From JANOYY01 sp043720395 (lineage in GTDB: Bacteria > Actinomycetota > Acidimicrobiia > Acidimicrobiales > JANYDT01): a DNA stretch of 64,000 nucleotides. This document shows, in pieces, positions 1 to 8,681 of the stretch (the first letter of the stretch is position 1; each line of letters starts with the position of its first letter). The DNA is taken from the NCBI GenBank assembly GCA_043720395.1, contig JAYSSR010000009.1, positions 79,443-143,442 of the forward strand, written 5' to 3'. The notes below the pieces were generated by a model that saw only the letters and a program-made list of their open reading frames with translations, was not told where the DNA came from and searched no databases. The translations under genes were made by a program, and so were the position numbers.

Positions 1-2
1 CG

Positions 3-1652
3 GTCGCCCCAGTCCTGGAGACGCCGCTCGACTCCTACCTCGCCGAGCAGTCGGCGATGACCGCGGTCGATCGGTTCTCACGCTTCCACGAGGACGATGC
101 CGAGCATGAGCAGGCCCGCTACTACCGCAACCTGATCCCACTCACAAAGCCCGGGTCCGGTCAGCAGTACGGGTTCGAGGTCGATCTCGACGCCTGTACC
201 GGGTGCAAGTCCTGCGTGGCCGCCTGCCACAGCCTGAACGGTCTCGACGACGACGAACTGTGGCGGACCGTCACGCTCCTGCGCAGCGAACCGACCGTCA
301 CGCCGTACCAGCAGACAGTCACGAGCGCTTGCCATCACTGTGTGGACCCCGCCTGTCTGAAGGGCTGCCCGGTCGATGCCTACGAGAAGGACCCGATCAC
401 GGGAATCGTGTCACATCTCGACGACCAGTGCATCGGTTGCTCTTACTGCACGCTCGCCTGTCCGTATGAGGTTCCCGTCTACAACGCAGCCCGCGGCATC
501 GTCCGCAAATGCGACATGTGCACAGGGCGTCTCTCGGTCGGCGAGGCACCCGCGTGCGTGCAGGGTTGTCCGAACGAGGCAATCACGATCACCGTGGTCG
601 ATATTGCAGCTGCGAAGCTGGCTTCCTTGGTTCCCGGTGCCGTGATGGTGAACGGGACCCCGCCATCGAACATCACCGTTCCGACCACGGTGTATCGCAC
701 CGCCAGAAATCGGCTGAGCGACAATATGTCCACAGAGCATTTCTCGATGGAGGAACGTCCGGCGGCGCAGCACACACCTCTCGCGGTCATGCTGGTGCTT
801 ACCCAATTGTCGGTGGGTGCCTTCGCGATCGACCAGTTGTTGCGCTTCCTCCCCGGACACCAGGCGGTTGGTGCATCACGCACGTTCGACGCTGTCCTGG
901 CGGTCGCCGCGGGCCTGCTCGCCATGGGAGCGAGTGTCTTCCACCTCGGGCGCCCGCAGTTCTTCTACCGGGCGATCATCGGCTTCCGGCATTCCTGGCT
1001 CAGCCGTGAGGTGGCTGCGTTCGGTGCCTTTACCGGCCTTGCGACTGCCTACGCCATCGCTGTCGTTCTCGGGTGGCCGGTCGCAAAGGGCTTGCCGCTG
1101 GACCTGCTCGGTGCTGCGGCGGCCGCTAGCGGCCTGATCGGCGTCGGGTGTTCCGTGATGATCTACGCGGTCACGCGGCGGGCATCGTGGCGGGCCGCTC
1201 GGCTCGTAGCGAAGTTCGCCGGGACCGCTGCCGTCTGCGGGCTTGCCGCCATCGTGTGGGCGTCGACCGTTTCCTCGTTCGCCGACGGAAGCGGCGACCT
1301 CGCGTTCACCTCGCCACGGAGCTCCTGGATTGTTGCTCTTATCGGGCTCGTCGTTGCGAAGTTGGGGGCGGAGTTGTCCGTCCTTCGACACCTCCCCTCA
1401 CATCGCACGGGCTCCGCCGACGGTGCACGTGTCCTTCGACTCCTCGTACAGAATCTGCGTGGCGTCGCCATCGCTCGTCTCGCTGCTGGCGTTCTCGGCG
1501 GCGTCGTGATTCCGCTCCTGCTGCTCACGTTCGGCAACGGGCCGGCGGGCTGGCTCCGGGTAGCCGTCAGCACGCTCGCACTCCTCGCAATCACTACGGG
1601 CGAACTGCTCGAACGTTCGCTCTTCTTCAGCACGGTGAGCCGACCGCGATGA
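3..1652 (+). CDS. 4Fe-4S ferredoxin / DmsC-type membrane anchor fusion (5' partial)
   Basis: This is the electron-transfer and membrane-anchor subunit for the molybdoenzyme encoded next. The first ~190 residues carry four cysteine clusters of the DmsB type (CTGCKSC, CHHCVDPAC, CIGCSYC, CDMC plus downstream Cys), expected to bind four 4Fe-4S clusters. The remaining ~300 residues contain about eight hydrophobic helices typical of the DmsC quinol-oxidising anchor. Most organisms encode these as two proteins. The frame is open to the window edge, and the residues before the first in-window ATG (57) look like genuine protein, so the true start probably lies upstream of the window. The stop overlaps the next start (ATGA), implying translational coupling. 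By family knowledge it would pass electrons from the quinol pool to the catalytic subunit; the substrate is not shown by this gene alone. Confidence 0.85.
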   Translation, partial: VAPVLETPLDSYLAEQSAMTAVDRFSRFHEDDAEHEQARYYRNLIPLTKPGSGQQYGFEVDLDACTGCKSCVAACHSLNGLDDDELWRTVTLLRSEPTVTPYQQTVTSACHHCVDPACLKGCPVDAYEKDPITGIVSHLDDQCIGCSYCTLACPYEVPVYNAARGIVRKCDMCTGRLSVGEAPACVQGCPNEAITITVVDIAAAKLASLVPGAVMVNGTPPSNITVPTTVYRTARNRLSDNMSTEHFSMEERPAAQHTPLAVMLVLTQLSVGAFAIDQLLRFLPGHQAVGASRTFDAVLAVAAGLLAMGASVFHLGRPQFFYRAIIGFRHSWLSREVAAFGAFTGLATAYAIAVVLGWPVAKGLPLDLLGAAAAASGLIGVGCSVMIYAVTRRASWRAARLVAKFAGTAAVCGLAAIVWASTVSSFADGSGDLAFTSPRSSWIVALIGLVVAKLGAELSVLRHLPSHRTGSADGARVLRLLVQNLRGVAIARLAAGVLGGVVIPLLLLTFGNGPAGWLRVAVSTLALLAITTGELLERSLFFSTVSRPR

Positions 1653-3850
1653 CGCTGCTCCACAAACGCGATGGTGTACTCACCCGCGAACTGCTCCGCG
1701 AACCCGGCGGCTTCGGACTCGGACAGGTGGTCAGCCGACTGAAACCAGACGCCACGACACGCGTTGTCTGCGGCTTCTGTTCGACAGGTTGCTCGCTCGA
1801 TATCCACCTGCGCGACGGCAAGGCAATCAACCTCACCCCGACGACGGACTATCCGGTCAATCTCGGAATGGCCTGCCCGAAGGGCTGGGAGTCGTTGACG
1901 CCGTTGCGCTCACCGGACCGGGCAACCACGCCGCTCTGGCGCGATGCCAAGGGCCGGTTCCATCCCATTGGGTGGGCCGCGGCCGCAAGCACGTTCGTCG
2001 AACGGTTCAAGGCCATCATCGACACGCATGGGCCCGACTCGGTCGCCTTCATCTCCACCGGTCAGATCCCCACCGAAGAGATGGCACTGCTTGGCGCGCT
2101 TACGAAATTCGGCATGGGCATGGTCCACGGCGACGGGAACACCCGGCAATGCATGGCCACGTCCGTGGTCGCCTACAAGCAGTCCTTCGGCTTCGACGCT
2201 CCGCCGTACACCTATGCCGACTTCGAGGAGTCGGATGTCATCGTGCTGGTCGGTTCCAACCTCTGCATCGCGCACCCAATCATGTGGGAACGCGTCTGCC
2301 GCAACCGGAACAACCCCGAGATCATCGTGGTCGACCCTCGTGTCACCGAAACCGCCGTGGCGGCAACGCAGCATTACGCGTTGAAGGCCAAGTCGGATCT
2401 CGTTCTGCTGTACGGCATCGCGCATCTGCTGCTGAAAAACAACTGGATCGATGCCGATTTCATGAGCGCGCATACGAATGGGTTCGACGACTTTGCGGCC
2501 CACGTCGCCGAGTTCACGCCCGAACACGTCAGCAACATCACGGGCCTGAGCGTCGATGCCATCGAACGGTTTGCGACCACGATTCACGAGGGTAGGCGGG
2601 TCTCGTTCTGGTGGACGATGGGTGTGAACCAGGGTCACGAGGCGACCCGCACAGCGCAGGCCATCATCAACCTTGCTCTGATGACCGGCAACATCGGCCG
2701 TCCCGGCACCGGCGCGAACTCGATCACCGGCCAGTGCAACGCCATGGGTTCGCGGCTCTTCAGCAACACGACGAATCTCTTCGGCGGCCGCGACTTCACC
2801 TCGGAAGCCGACCGCAACGAGGTCGCCTCGCTGCTCAACATCGACGTGGACCGTATCCCTGATCGTCCGAGCCTGGCGTACGACCAGATCATCGATGGTG
2901 TCACCAAGGGAACCATCAAGGGTCTCTGGATCATCGCAACCAACTCGGCCCACTCCTGGATCGACCAGCACAACCTCCGCGCAGCTCTCAGCGGTCTCGA
3001 TCTGCTCGTAGTGCAGGACATGTACACCACCACCGAGACCGCGCAGCTTGCCGATCTTGTCCTCCCCGCCGCCGGTTGGGGCGAGAAGGAAGGGACGTTC
3101 ATCAACTCCGAGCGCCGCGTCGGACTCGTGAAACGCGTCTGCGAGGCGCCCGGCAACGCCATGACCGACTTCAGCATCTTCCGGTTGCTCGCCGAGGCGT
3201 GGGGTTGCGAGGAACTCTTAACCGAATGGACGGCGCCCGAAGCGGTTTTCCAGATCCTCAAGCGGCTCTCGAAGGGCCGCCCATGCGACCTGAGCGGCAT
3301 CGACGACTATGTCATGATCGACGCGGCCGGGGGGATCCAGTGGCCCTTCGGCGAAGCTGAGGCCGCGGAACCGACCCTCTCCGGCGAACGTCGGCTCTTC
3401 GAGGATGGGCGCTTCTTCCACCCCGACGGACGCGCCCGATTCCTGTTCGAATCACCCCGTCCGGTCGCCGAACCGACGACCGTCGACCACCCCCTCGTCC
3501 TCCTCACCGGACGCGCCAGCACGAGCCAGTGGCATACCCAGACGCGGACCTCGAAATCATCAGTCCTGCGCTCGCTGAGCGAGCCGGAACCGTACGTCGA
3601 GATCTCCCCGTCCGACGCGGCTGCTCGTTCGCTGACGTCCGGCGACTGGGTGGTCATCGTGTCACCGCGCGGCTCAATGCGGGCTCAGGCCTACGTCACG
3701 CCGACCATGTCGCACGGGGAGGTTTTCGTCCCTATGCACTACGCGGGCACGAACCGGCTGACCAGCGGATCGTTCGACCCCTATTCACGCCAACCGTCGT
3801 ACAAGAGTGGTGCCGTCGAAGTTCGTCGGGCCGGATGGAGAGACCGATGA
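1649..3850 (+). CDS. Molybdopterin oxidoreductase, assimilatory nitrate reductase-like catalytic subunit
   Basis: A 733-residue bis-MGD molybdoenzyme. A frame extends further 5', but the ATG at 1649 overlaps the upstream stop and immediately precedes conserved sequence, so I start there. The N-terminal C-x2-C-x3-C...C motif (VCGFCSTGC, then MACPKGW) binds one 4Fe-4S cluster. A conserved Cys in the segment NTRQCMATSVVAYKQSFG is the likely Mo ligand. The block around TGNIGRPGTGANSITGQ followed by NAMGSR is characteristic of the NasA/NarB assimilatory nitrate reductase branch. The C-terminal molydop-binding domain ends with a PSYKSGAVEV segment also typical of that branch. No twin-arginine signal is seen, so cytoplasmic catalysis is likely. 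Pairing with a DmsBC-type anchor rather than NasB/ferredoxin partners is unusual. Other substrates of the superfamily cannot be excluded. Confidence 0.82.
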   Translation: MTLLHKRDGVLTRELLREPGGFGLGQVVSRLKPDATTRVVCGFCSTGCSLDIHLRDGKAINLTPTTDYPVNLGMACPKGWESLTPLRSPDRATTPLWRDAKGRFHPIGWAAAASTFVERFKAIIDTHGPDSVAFISTGQIPTEEMALLGALTKFGMGMVHGDGNTRQCMATSVVAYKQSFGFDAPPYTYADFEESDVIVLVGSNLCIAHPIMWERVCRNRNNPEIIVVDPRVTETAVAATQHYALKAKSDLVLLYGIAHLLLKNNWIDADFMSAHTNGFDDFAAHVAEFTPEHVSNITGLSVDAIERFATTIHEGRRVSFWWTMGVNQGHEATRTAQAIINLALMTGNIGRPGTGANSITGQCNAMGSRLFSNTTNLFGGRDFTSEADRNEVASLLNIDVDRIPDRPSLAYDQIIDGVTKGTIKGLWIIATNSAHSWIDQHNLRAALSGLDLLVVQDMYTTTETAQLADLVLPAAGWGEKEGTFINSERRVGLVKRVCEAPGNAMTDFSIFRLLAEAWGCEELLTEWTAPEAVFQILKRLSKGRPCDLSGIDDYVMIDAAGGIQWPFGEAEAAEPTLSGERRLFEDGRFFHPDGRARFLFESPRPVAEPTTVDHPLVLLTGRASTSQWHTQTRTSKSSVLRSLSEPEPYVEISPSDAAARSLTSGDWVVIVSPRGSMRAQAYVTPTMSHGEVFVPMHYAGTNRLTSGSFDPYSRQPSYKSGAVEVRRAGWRDR

Positions 3851-4662
3851 ACCTTCCACTGAAGTCTTGGAAGAGCCGCTCCCGCAACGCCGGCCGCGTG
3901 GTCGGACAGCTCACGGCGCTGAGCGACGTCCACCGTGGACAGGTCGAGGTCCGCAAGCAAGCTGCCGCCCGTCATGTCGAGGCCGGGAGTGCCGCGGCAA
4001 CACGGATCGAGGCGGCGCCTCCGGGCTACCTGCTTGCACATGACAACGGCGACATTGCTCGGCACTGCCAGCTGCTCTCCCCATTGCCATCGGTGGGCGA
4101 AGTCCGCGTGGTCGTCACACCCGGGCGCGGTCCCGCGGAGTGGCACCTCGACATTGCCAGCCGCGATCGTCCAGGACTTCTGGCCGCATTCACCGGCGTG
4201 CTTGCCGAGCGTTACCTGGACGTCGCTCAGGCGGTCGTAGCCACGTGGGATGACGCTGCAGCGCTCGAAGCCTTCGTGATTCGATCTGCCTCCGCGCCCG
4301 ACTCAGCCGCGCTCCAAGCGGACTTCGAACGGTCGCTGAGCGAGCCACTCTTCTCGTCCCCTCTCTTCGACGCACGAGTGACCTTCGATCACACAGCTTC
4401 GCCCCTCTACACCCGCTGCGATGTGAGGGCCACCGATCGACGCGGACTTCTGCACTCCATCGCCGTGGCCATCGCCGCGGCAGGCGCGGACGTACACGCG
4501 GCCGGAGTTGCGACCACCGACCGGGTCGCCCTCGACTGCTTCGACCTGAGCACGCCGGACGGCCACAAGCTCACCCCGGCGCTCGAAGCCGCGATCGAGG
4601 CCAACGTTCGCAACGGCGTCAGTGAACGCGCATCGACGGGACGTCGTGTTCGTTCGGCCTGA
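3847..4662 (+). CDS. Stand-alone double ACT-domain protein resembling the GlnD C-terminus
   Basis: A 271-residue protein starting at an ATG that overlaps the molybdoenzyme stop (ATGA), so it is the third gene of the operon. The first ~60 residues are basic and Ala-rich, then a segment like the linker before the ACT repeats of PII uridylyltransferases (PPGYLLAHDNGDIARH). Two ACT domains follow, each with the signature seen in GlnD (DRPGLLAAFTGVLAERYLDV and DRRGLLHSIAVAIAAAGADV). There is no nucleotidyltransferase GS...DxD motif and no HD domain, so it cannot modify PII by itself. In GlnD the ACT domains sense glutamine; by inference this protein could be a nitrogen-status sensor that binds and tunes the nitrate reductase-like complex. 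Its position in the operon supports a nitrogen role for the cluster. Confidence 0.75.
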   Translation: MNLPLKSWKSRSRNAGRVVGQLTALSDVHRGQVEVRKQAAARHVEAGSAAATRIEAAPPGYLLAHDNGDIARHCQLLSPLPSVGEVRVVVTPGRGPAEWHLDIASRDRPGLLAAFTGVLAERYLDVAQAVVATWDDAAALEAFVIRSASAPDSAALQADFERSLSEPLFSSPLFDARVTFDHTASPLYTRCDVRATDRRGLLHSIAVAIAAAGADVHAAGVATTDRVALDCFDLSTPDGHKLTPALEAAIEANVRNGVSERASTGRRVRSA

Positions 4663-4693
4663 GCCTGCCGCCGCCGGTACACTTGACGGCGTC

Positions 4694-4767
4694 GCGGGTG
4701 TAGTTCAGCGGCAGAACATCAGCTTCCCAAGCTGAGAACGAGGGTTCGATTCCCTTCACCCGCTCCA
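4694..4767 (+). tRNA. tRNA-Gly (anticodon CCC)
   Basis: A complete cloverleaf is visible. The acceptor stem GCGGGTG pairs with CACCCGC, the anticodon stem TCAGC/GCTGA holds the loop TTCCCAA with anticodon CCC, and a T-arm with TTCGATT is present. The discriminator T is followed by an encoded CCA (4765-4767). It reads GGG codons. Confidence 0.95.
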
Positions 4768-4779
4768 ATCACCAACAAG

Positions 4780-6795
4780 TCAGTTTCGTTGGCGGCCCAT
4801 GGTCAGCGCTCGTTCCGATTCATGGACGCGAGGAAGACGGCACTTTGCCGGATCGATCGGAGCGGAGAGCGGTGTCAAATCTTGGAGGACTTCGGCGGGC
4901 TCGACCACAGCGAGATCCCGAAGCGCCCGCACAACCTTCTCGCGGTCGGCATCGGCGTCGAGGTCCAACACGCGGTCAACGTCGATCGCCGGAACGGGAG
5001 CATGAGAAATCAAGGGGTGAACCGTTCGGACGTCAACTTCCCCGTCGCCAAACAGTTCCTCGTGGAGCTTCTCACCCGCGCGAAGTCCAGTGTATTCGAT
5101 AGCTATATCGCGCCCACTTTCACGGATCATCATGCGAGCGACCTCATCAATTCGGATCGGATCCCCCATGTCCAGAACCAATACTTCGCCAGGGCACCCA
5201 ATTGCCCCAGCTTGTATCACCAATTCAACCGATTCGTGAATCGTCATGAAGAAACGGGTCACATCGGGAGTGGTGACCGTCACCGGACCCCCTGCGGCGA
5301 TCATCGCTCTGAAGGCGGGAAGCACACTTCCACGGCTCCCGAGAACGTTTCCGAATCGAACCGAAAGGTACGTGCCCTTCGTCGCCGTTAGGGCGACCGA
5401 GGCGGTCAGACGTTCAGCGATGCGCTTGGAATACCCAAGAACACAACCCGGATTCGCGGCCTTGTCGGTCGAAATGTTGACGAACTGATCGACCCCAGAT
5501 TCGACCGCTGCTTCCAGCACGTTGAGCGTGCCCCATACGTTGCTCTTGAGTGCTTCACCGGGAAACGATTCGAGGAGCGGAAGATGCTTCAGAGCGGCAG
5601 CATGAAACACCACGTGGGGCGAATGTTGGTCGAAGAGGCGTCCGATGAGATCTCGGTCACGAATGTCCGCGAGTATTAAGTTTGGCGAGTCAAGAAGTGC
5701 ACGCCCTTCGATGGACATCTGTACGTTGTGGAGGGCTGATTCATCCCGATCCAGCATCAACAGCACTTCCGGTTCGAATTTCACAATCTGACGACAGAGT
5801 TCGGATCCAATCGAACCTCCTGCACCGGTTACAAGTACCCGCTTATTTCGCAAGTAACCCGCAATCGATTGAAGATCCGTCTCTATTTGGCGTCGTCCAA
5901 GTAGGTCAACTTCGCTTAGCGAGCGGATCGCGCCGACATCGACTCGTCCGTCAAAGAGTTCATGGACCGGCGGAAGAATCTTGACGCTCAGACCGACCTC
6001 CAAAGCGCCGCGGTTCAGTTCGGTGACGAGCGCTGTGTCGGCGGACGGCATCGCAATAATGAGTGTCTTCGCATTGAGGCGGCGGGCGACTGCAACAAGG
6101 TCGTGTCGGGTGCCCTGCACACGCACGTGACTCACCTCTTGACGCTGCTTGGAGGCATCGTCGTCGAGCACGGCTACGGGGAGATACGGACTCGTCGGAT
6201 TTCGCATCAAGCTCCGAACGATCTCGGAGCCCGCTTCGCCCGCACCAAAGATGATTGTCCTCGACGCGACATCAGCGTCTGGATGACGGACCGACTCAAA
6301 CGTGAGGCGCCAGAGGTAACGCACCGTAAACATCGTCACCAGTCCGACGACTCCACCCATAATCGCGGCTGACAACGGGATCACCCGTGGGGTTCGGACA
6401 AAAGTCGCCAGCGTAAGACAGGCCGTCGTCGCGAACGCAGCGCGAATGAGACCGGTAACTTCGTCGAGTGTCCCGAAGCGCCATCGCTGCTTGTAGAGAC
6501 CAGCGGCAAAACCCGTCAACGTCTGCGCAACGAGACCTACCGACAGAAGTCCGAGAAGCGGCAGCGGTTGCACTCCATCGAATGAGAAGTCGAGCCGCAG
6601 GTAGGCCGCGGCAAGGACGCTCATTGTCCAACCAGCTAGGTCAAGAGCGAGCTGAGCCATCCCCGCCCAACGTTGCGGAATCGCGTCGGCCATCCAGTGG
6701 GTAACCCGACGCACTAGTCCATTTACCCGCTTCGCACGCTTGAGCACCTGCTGCACCTTCTTCTCTCCGTGATTAAACGGTAGGCTAGCGGCCAC
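4780..6795 (-). CDS. CapD/FlaA1-type nucleoside-diphosphate-sugar epimerase/dehydratase, membrane-anchored
   Basis: A 671-residue polysaccharide biosynthesis enzyme of the WbpM/PglF/CapD long form. The N-terminal ~150 residues hold about four transmembrane helices. A CoA-binding-like Rossmann domain follows (IIFGAGEAGSEIVR near residue 185). The catalytic SDR domain starts with VTGAGGSIGSELCRQI near residue 320. The segment NISTDKAANPGCVLGYSKR carries the Thr-Asp-Lys active-site group known for this family, where 4,6-dehydratases lack the classical SDR Tyr. Family members convert UDP-GlcNAc to a 4-keto-6-deoxy sugar for surface glycans or O-glycosylation. It stands alone: tRNA-Gly is downstream in the opposite direction and ~300 bp without a recognisable gene lie upstream, so the glycan pathway it serves is not in the window. 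The start at 6795 is the furthest ATG, and an internal start is possible. Confidence 0.88.
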   Translation of the reverse strand: MAASLPFNHGEKKVQQVLKRAKRVNGLVRRVTHWMADAIPQRWAGMAQLALDLAGWTMSVLAAAYLRLDFSFDGVQPLPLLGLLSVGLVAQTLTGFAAGLYKQRWRFGTLDEVTGLIRAAFATTACLTLATFVRTPRVIPLSAAIMGGVVGLVTMFTVRYLWRLTFESVRHPDADVASRTIIFGAGEAGSEIVRSLMRNPTSPYLPVAVLDDDASKQRQEVSHVRVQGTRHDLVAVARRLNAKTLIIAMPSADTALVTELNRGALEVGLSVKILPPVHELFDGRVDVGAIRSLSEVDLLGRRQIETDLQSIAGYLRNKRVLVTGAGGSIGSELCRQIVKFEPEVLLMLDRDESALHNVQMSIEGRALLDSPNLILADIRDRDLIGRLFDQHSPHVVFHAAALKHLPLLESFPGEALKSNVWGTLNVLEAAVESGVDQFVNISTDKAANPGCVLGYSKRIAERLTASVALTATKGTYLSVRFGNVLGSRGSVLPAFRAMIAAGGPVTVTTPDVTRFFMTIHESVELVIQAGAIGCPGEVLVLDMGDPIRIDEVARMMIRESGRDIAIEYTGLRAGEKLHEELFGDGEVDVRTVHPLISHAPVPAIDVDRVLDLDADADREKVVRALRDLAVVEPAEVLQDLTPLSAPIDPAKCRLPRVHESERALTMGRQRN

Positions 6796-7092
6796 AGATA
6801 GTGATGTCGAGGCACTTGTGAACCATTCCTCGGTACAAGAGGCACGACGGGGCGGTCAGATACCCGAAACCTTTGCTCCAGCACCGCAAAACAAGGTCTC
6901 GCCTCGTTGTTCTGAAACGCTCGCGGTCGTTTGACACGTCGAGGACATCGTGGCCATTCGGTGCCCTTGCGATTTTTTCCCATGTGTTGTCCCCAGAAGG
7001 CAAGTCGAGTTCCAACCTCGCAGCGTGTTCATCGGGTGCATCTCGGCCCGGCTGAAGTCGAACGCGAACCTCCTGATTGGCGCACCCCAGAT
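6796..7092. other. Intergenic stretch without a convincing gene
   Basis: Almost 300 bp upstream of the CapD-type gene. Short open frames exist on the minus strand (for example 6785-7015), but they overlap the next gene's start, have no recognisable motif and show no ribosome-binding site. The region probably holds the promoter of the CapD-type gene and possibly remnants of a lost gene. No repeat or RNA structure stands out. Confidence 0.4.
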
Positions 7093-7512
7093 TTACGCCG
7101 TTTTGGCGGGCGAGAATCGGTAGACCGACATGCCCTCGCCCGTGTCGTCGAAGACGACCTGAACGGCCATGCCTATTCGAACGTCATCGACGGCGCACCC
7201 AACAATGTTCGTGAGCACGCGGGGACCCTCATCGAGTTCGACGTAGGCAATCACGTAGGGCCCGACCGATGCCCAGGCACCCGACCCCCGCCGCGTAATC
7301 GAGAACGTGTAGATCGTGCCGCGACCGGCTGACTCGAACCAGGACGTTGCCATGGAGGAGCATGCCGGGCAGTACCCACGGGGGTACCAGATCACCGATC
7401 CGCAATCGTCGCAACGTGACAAAAGCAGTCGTCCTTGGGCGGTCGCATCCCAGAACGCTTGCGTCTCCGGATTGACGTCGACCTTACGAACGGGGAGGCC
7501 GCTGCTCATCAT
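7093..7512 (-). CDS. DUF35 / Zn-ribbon OB-fold protein
   Basis: A 139-residue protein of the ACP-associated zinc-ribbon/OB-fold family. A rubredoxin-like zinc ribbon is visible as CDDC and CPAC near residues 33-51, followed by an OB-fold with GRGTIYTFSITRR and a Val-rich acidic stretch. Its start overlaps the stop of the upstream thiolase-like gene by 4 bp (ATGA), so the two are translationally coupled. DUF35 proteins pair with thiolase-superfamily partners and bind acyl-CoA; in actinobacterial steroid degradation a DUF35 domain activates the aldolase Ltp2. By inference this is the obligate partner of the neighbouring thiolase-fold enzyme. Confidence 0.85.
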   Translation of the reverse strand: MMSSGLPVRKVDVNPETQAFWDATAQGRLLLSRCDDCGSVIWYPRGYCPACSSMATSWFESAGRGTIYTFSITRRGSGAWASVGPYVIAYVELDEGPRVLTNIVGCAVDDVRIGMAVQVVFDDTGEGMSVYRFSPAKTA

Positions 7513-8681
7513 GACCGCCCGAGAATCAACGTCGCGGCGCCGGTCCTGGTCCCAAGGTTCCCGCCCGTACCGTGGGCGAGAGCGAGTTCGCAGTTGGGTA
7601 CCTGCACCGCTGGGTGAGCCTCACCCCGCAGTTGACGCACAGCTTCGATGATCTTCGTCATGCCACCTCGGTTGGCCGGATGGTTGTTGCAGAGCCCTCC
7701 GCCGTCCGAGTTGAACGGAAGTGCCCCGAACGGGGCCTCGAGTGCCCCGGATTCGACAAAACGTCCACCGTCGCCCTTGGGACAGAAGCCGAGGTCCTCA
7801 ATGGTCTGCAAGACGGTGATGGTGAAGCTGTCATAGATCGACACGTACTGAATGTCCCCCGGTGTCAGGCCGGCCGCGGCGAATGCCCTGGGACCGGACC
7901 AGACCGCTCCCGTGTACGTGAGGTCGATCCGCCCGTTCACGGAGTGCTTGATCGCTTCACCGTGCCCAAGTACTTGCACGGCCCGCTCCGGACGGCCGAG
8001 CGCCTTCCCCACATCCGGGCTGACAACGACGACCGCCCCTCCGCCGTCGGTGATCACACAACAGTCGAGACGGTGGAGCGGATCAGCCACCATCGGCGAG
8101 TCGAGGACCTCCTCGACCGTGACAACGTTCTGGAGGAAGGCGTTCGGGTTGTGCGACGCATGCTTTGACGCAGCGACCTTGATCATGGCCAACTGGGCGC
8201 TGGTGGTCCCGAACTCGTACATGTGTCGCGCTGCTGCGAGTGCGTACATGTTGGCGACGTTCGAGCCCCACTGCGCTTCAAACGCGTACTCCGGCGCGCT
8301 CGTCGCGCCGCCGCTGCCGCCAGGGGCTGTCCCACCACTACGAGGCTTGCCCGCCAGCGTGATCAATGCAACCTGGCATTTTCCGGATGCGATCGCGGCC
8401 GCTGCGTGGCCGACGTGTGCGAGGTATGACGATCCTCCAGTCTCGGTGGTGTCCGTGTACTGGACGCTGAGCCCGAGATAGTCGGCCATCGACACCCCGC
8501 CGAATCCGGGCGCGTCGCCGGCACAGAAATAGCTGTCGACGTCGGACATCGACAGACCAGCGTCGGCAAGTGCACCAACCGCAACTTCGGCATGGATCTG
8601 CGCTAGCGAACGATCGGGAATCTCGCGAAGCGGGTGCTCGAATGCCCCGACGATGTTGGCCTGGGCCGCGCGTTCTCGCAT
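7509..8681 (-). CDS. Thiolase-superfamily protein, SCP-x/Ltp type (possible non-thiolytic aldolase)
   Basis: A 390-residue thiolase-fold protein. Where true thiolases carry the nucleophilic Cys, this one shows TETGGSSYLAH, so thiolysis by the usual mechanism is unlikely. The later LCNNHPANRGG and NCELALAHGTGGNLG segments are typical of the SCP-x/lipid-transfer-protein thiolase branch. In actinobacteria such proteins, together with a DUF35 partner, act as retro-aldolases (Ltp2 with ChsH2) in sterol side-chain removal; the coupled DUF35 gene fits that model. Other uses of the family in acyl-CoA metabolism are possible. It begins one base after the stop of the WS/DGAT-type gene upstream, so all three genes form one minus-strand operon. 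Confidence 0.82.
   Translation of the reverse strand: MRERAAQANIVGAFEHPLREIPDRSLAQIHAEVAVGALADAGLSMSDVDSYFCAGDAPGFGGVSMADYLGLSVQYTDTTETGGSSYLAHVGHAAAAIASGKCQVALITLAGKPRSGGTAPGGSGGATSAPEYAFEAQWGSNVANMYALAAARHMYEFGTTSAQLAMIKVAASKHASHNPNAFLQNVVTVEEVLDSPMVADPLHRLDCCVITDGGGAVVVVSPDVGKALGRPERAVQVLGHGEAIKHSVNGRIDLTYTGAVWSGPRAFAAAGLTPGDIQYVSIYDSFTITVLQTIEDLGFCPKGDGGRFVESGALEAPFGALPFNSDGGGLCNNHPANRGGMTKIIEAVRQLRGEAHPAVQVPNCELALAHGTGGNLGTRTGAATLILGRS

Noticed and set aside
1148..1648. 5' extension of the molybdoenzyme frame by 167 codons
   Set aside because: The extra sequence overlaps the anchor gene in another frame and is Arg/Ser-rich. The ATG at 1649 overlaps the upstream stop and fits family length.
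6785..7015. Small minus-strand gene upstream of the CapD-type gene
   Set aside because: It overlaps the start of the CapD-type gene, has no ribosome-binding site, and the translation shows no known motif; treated as intergenic.
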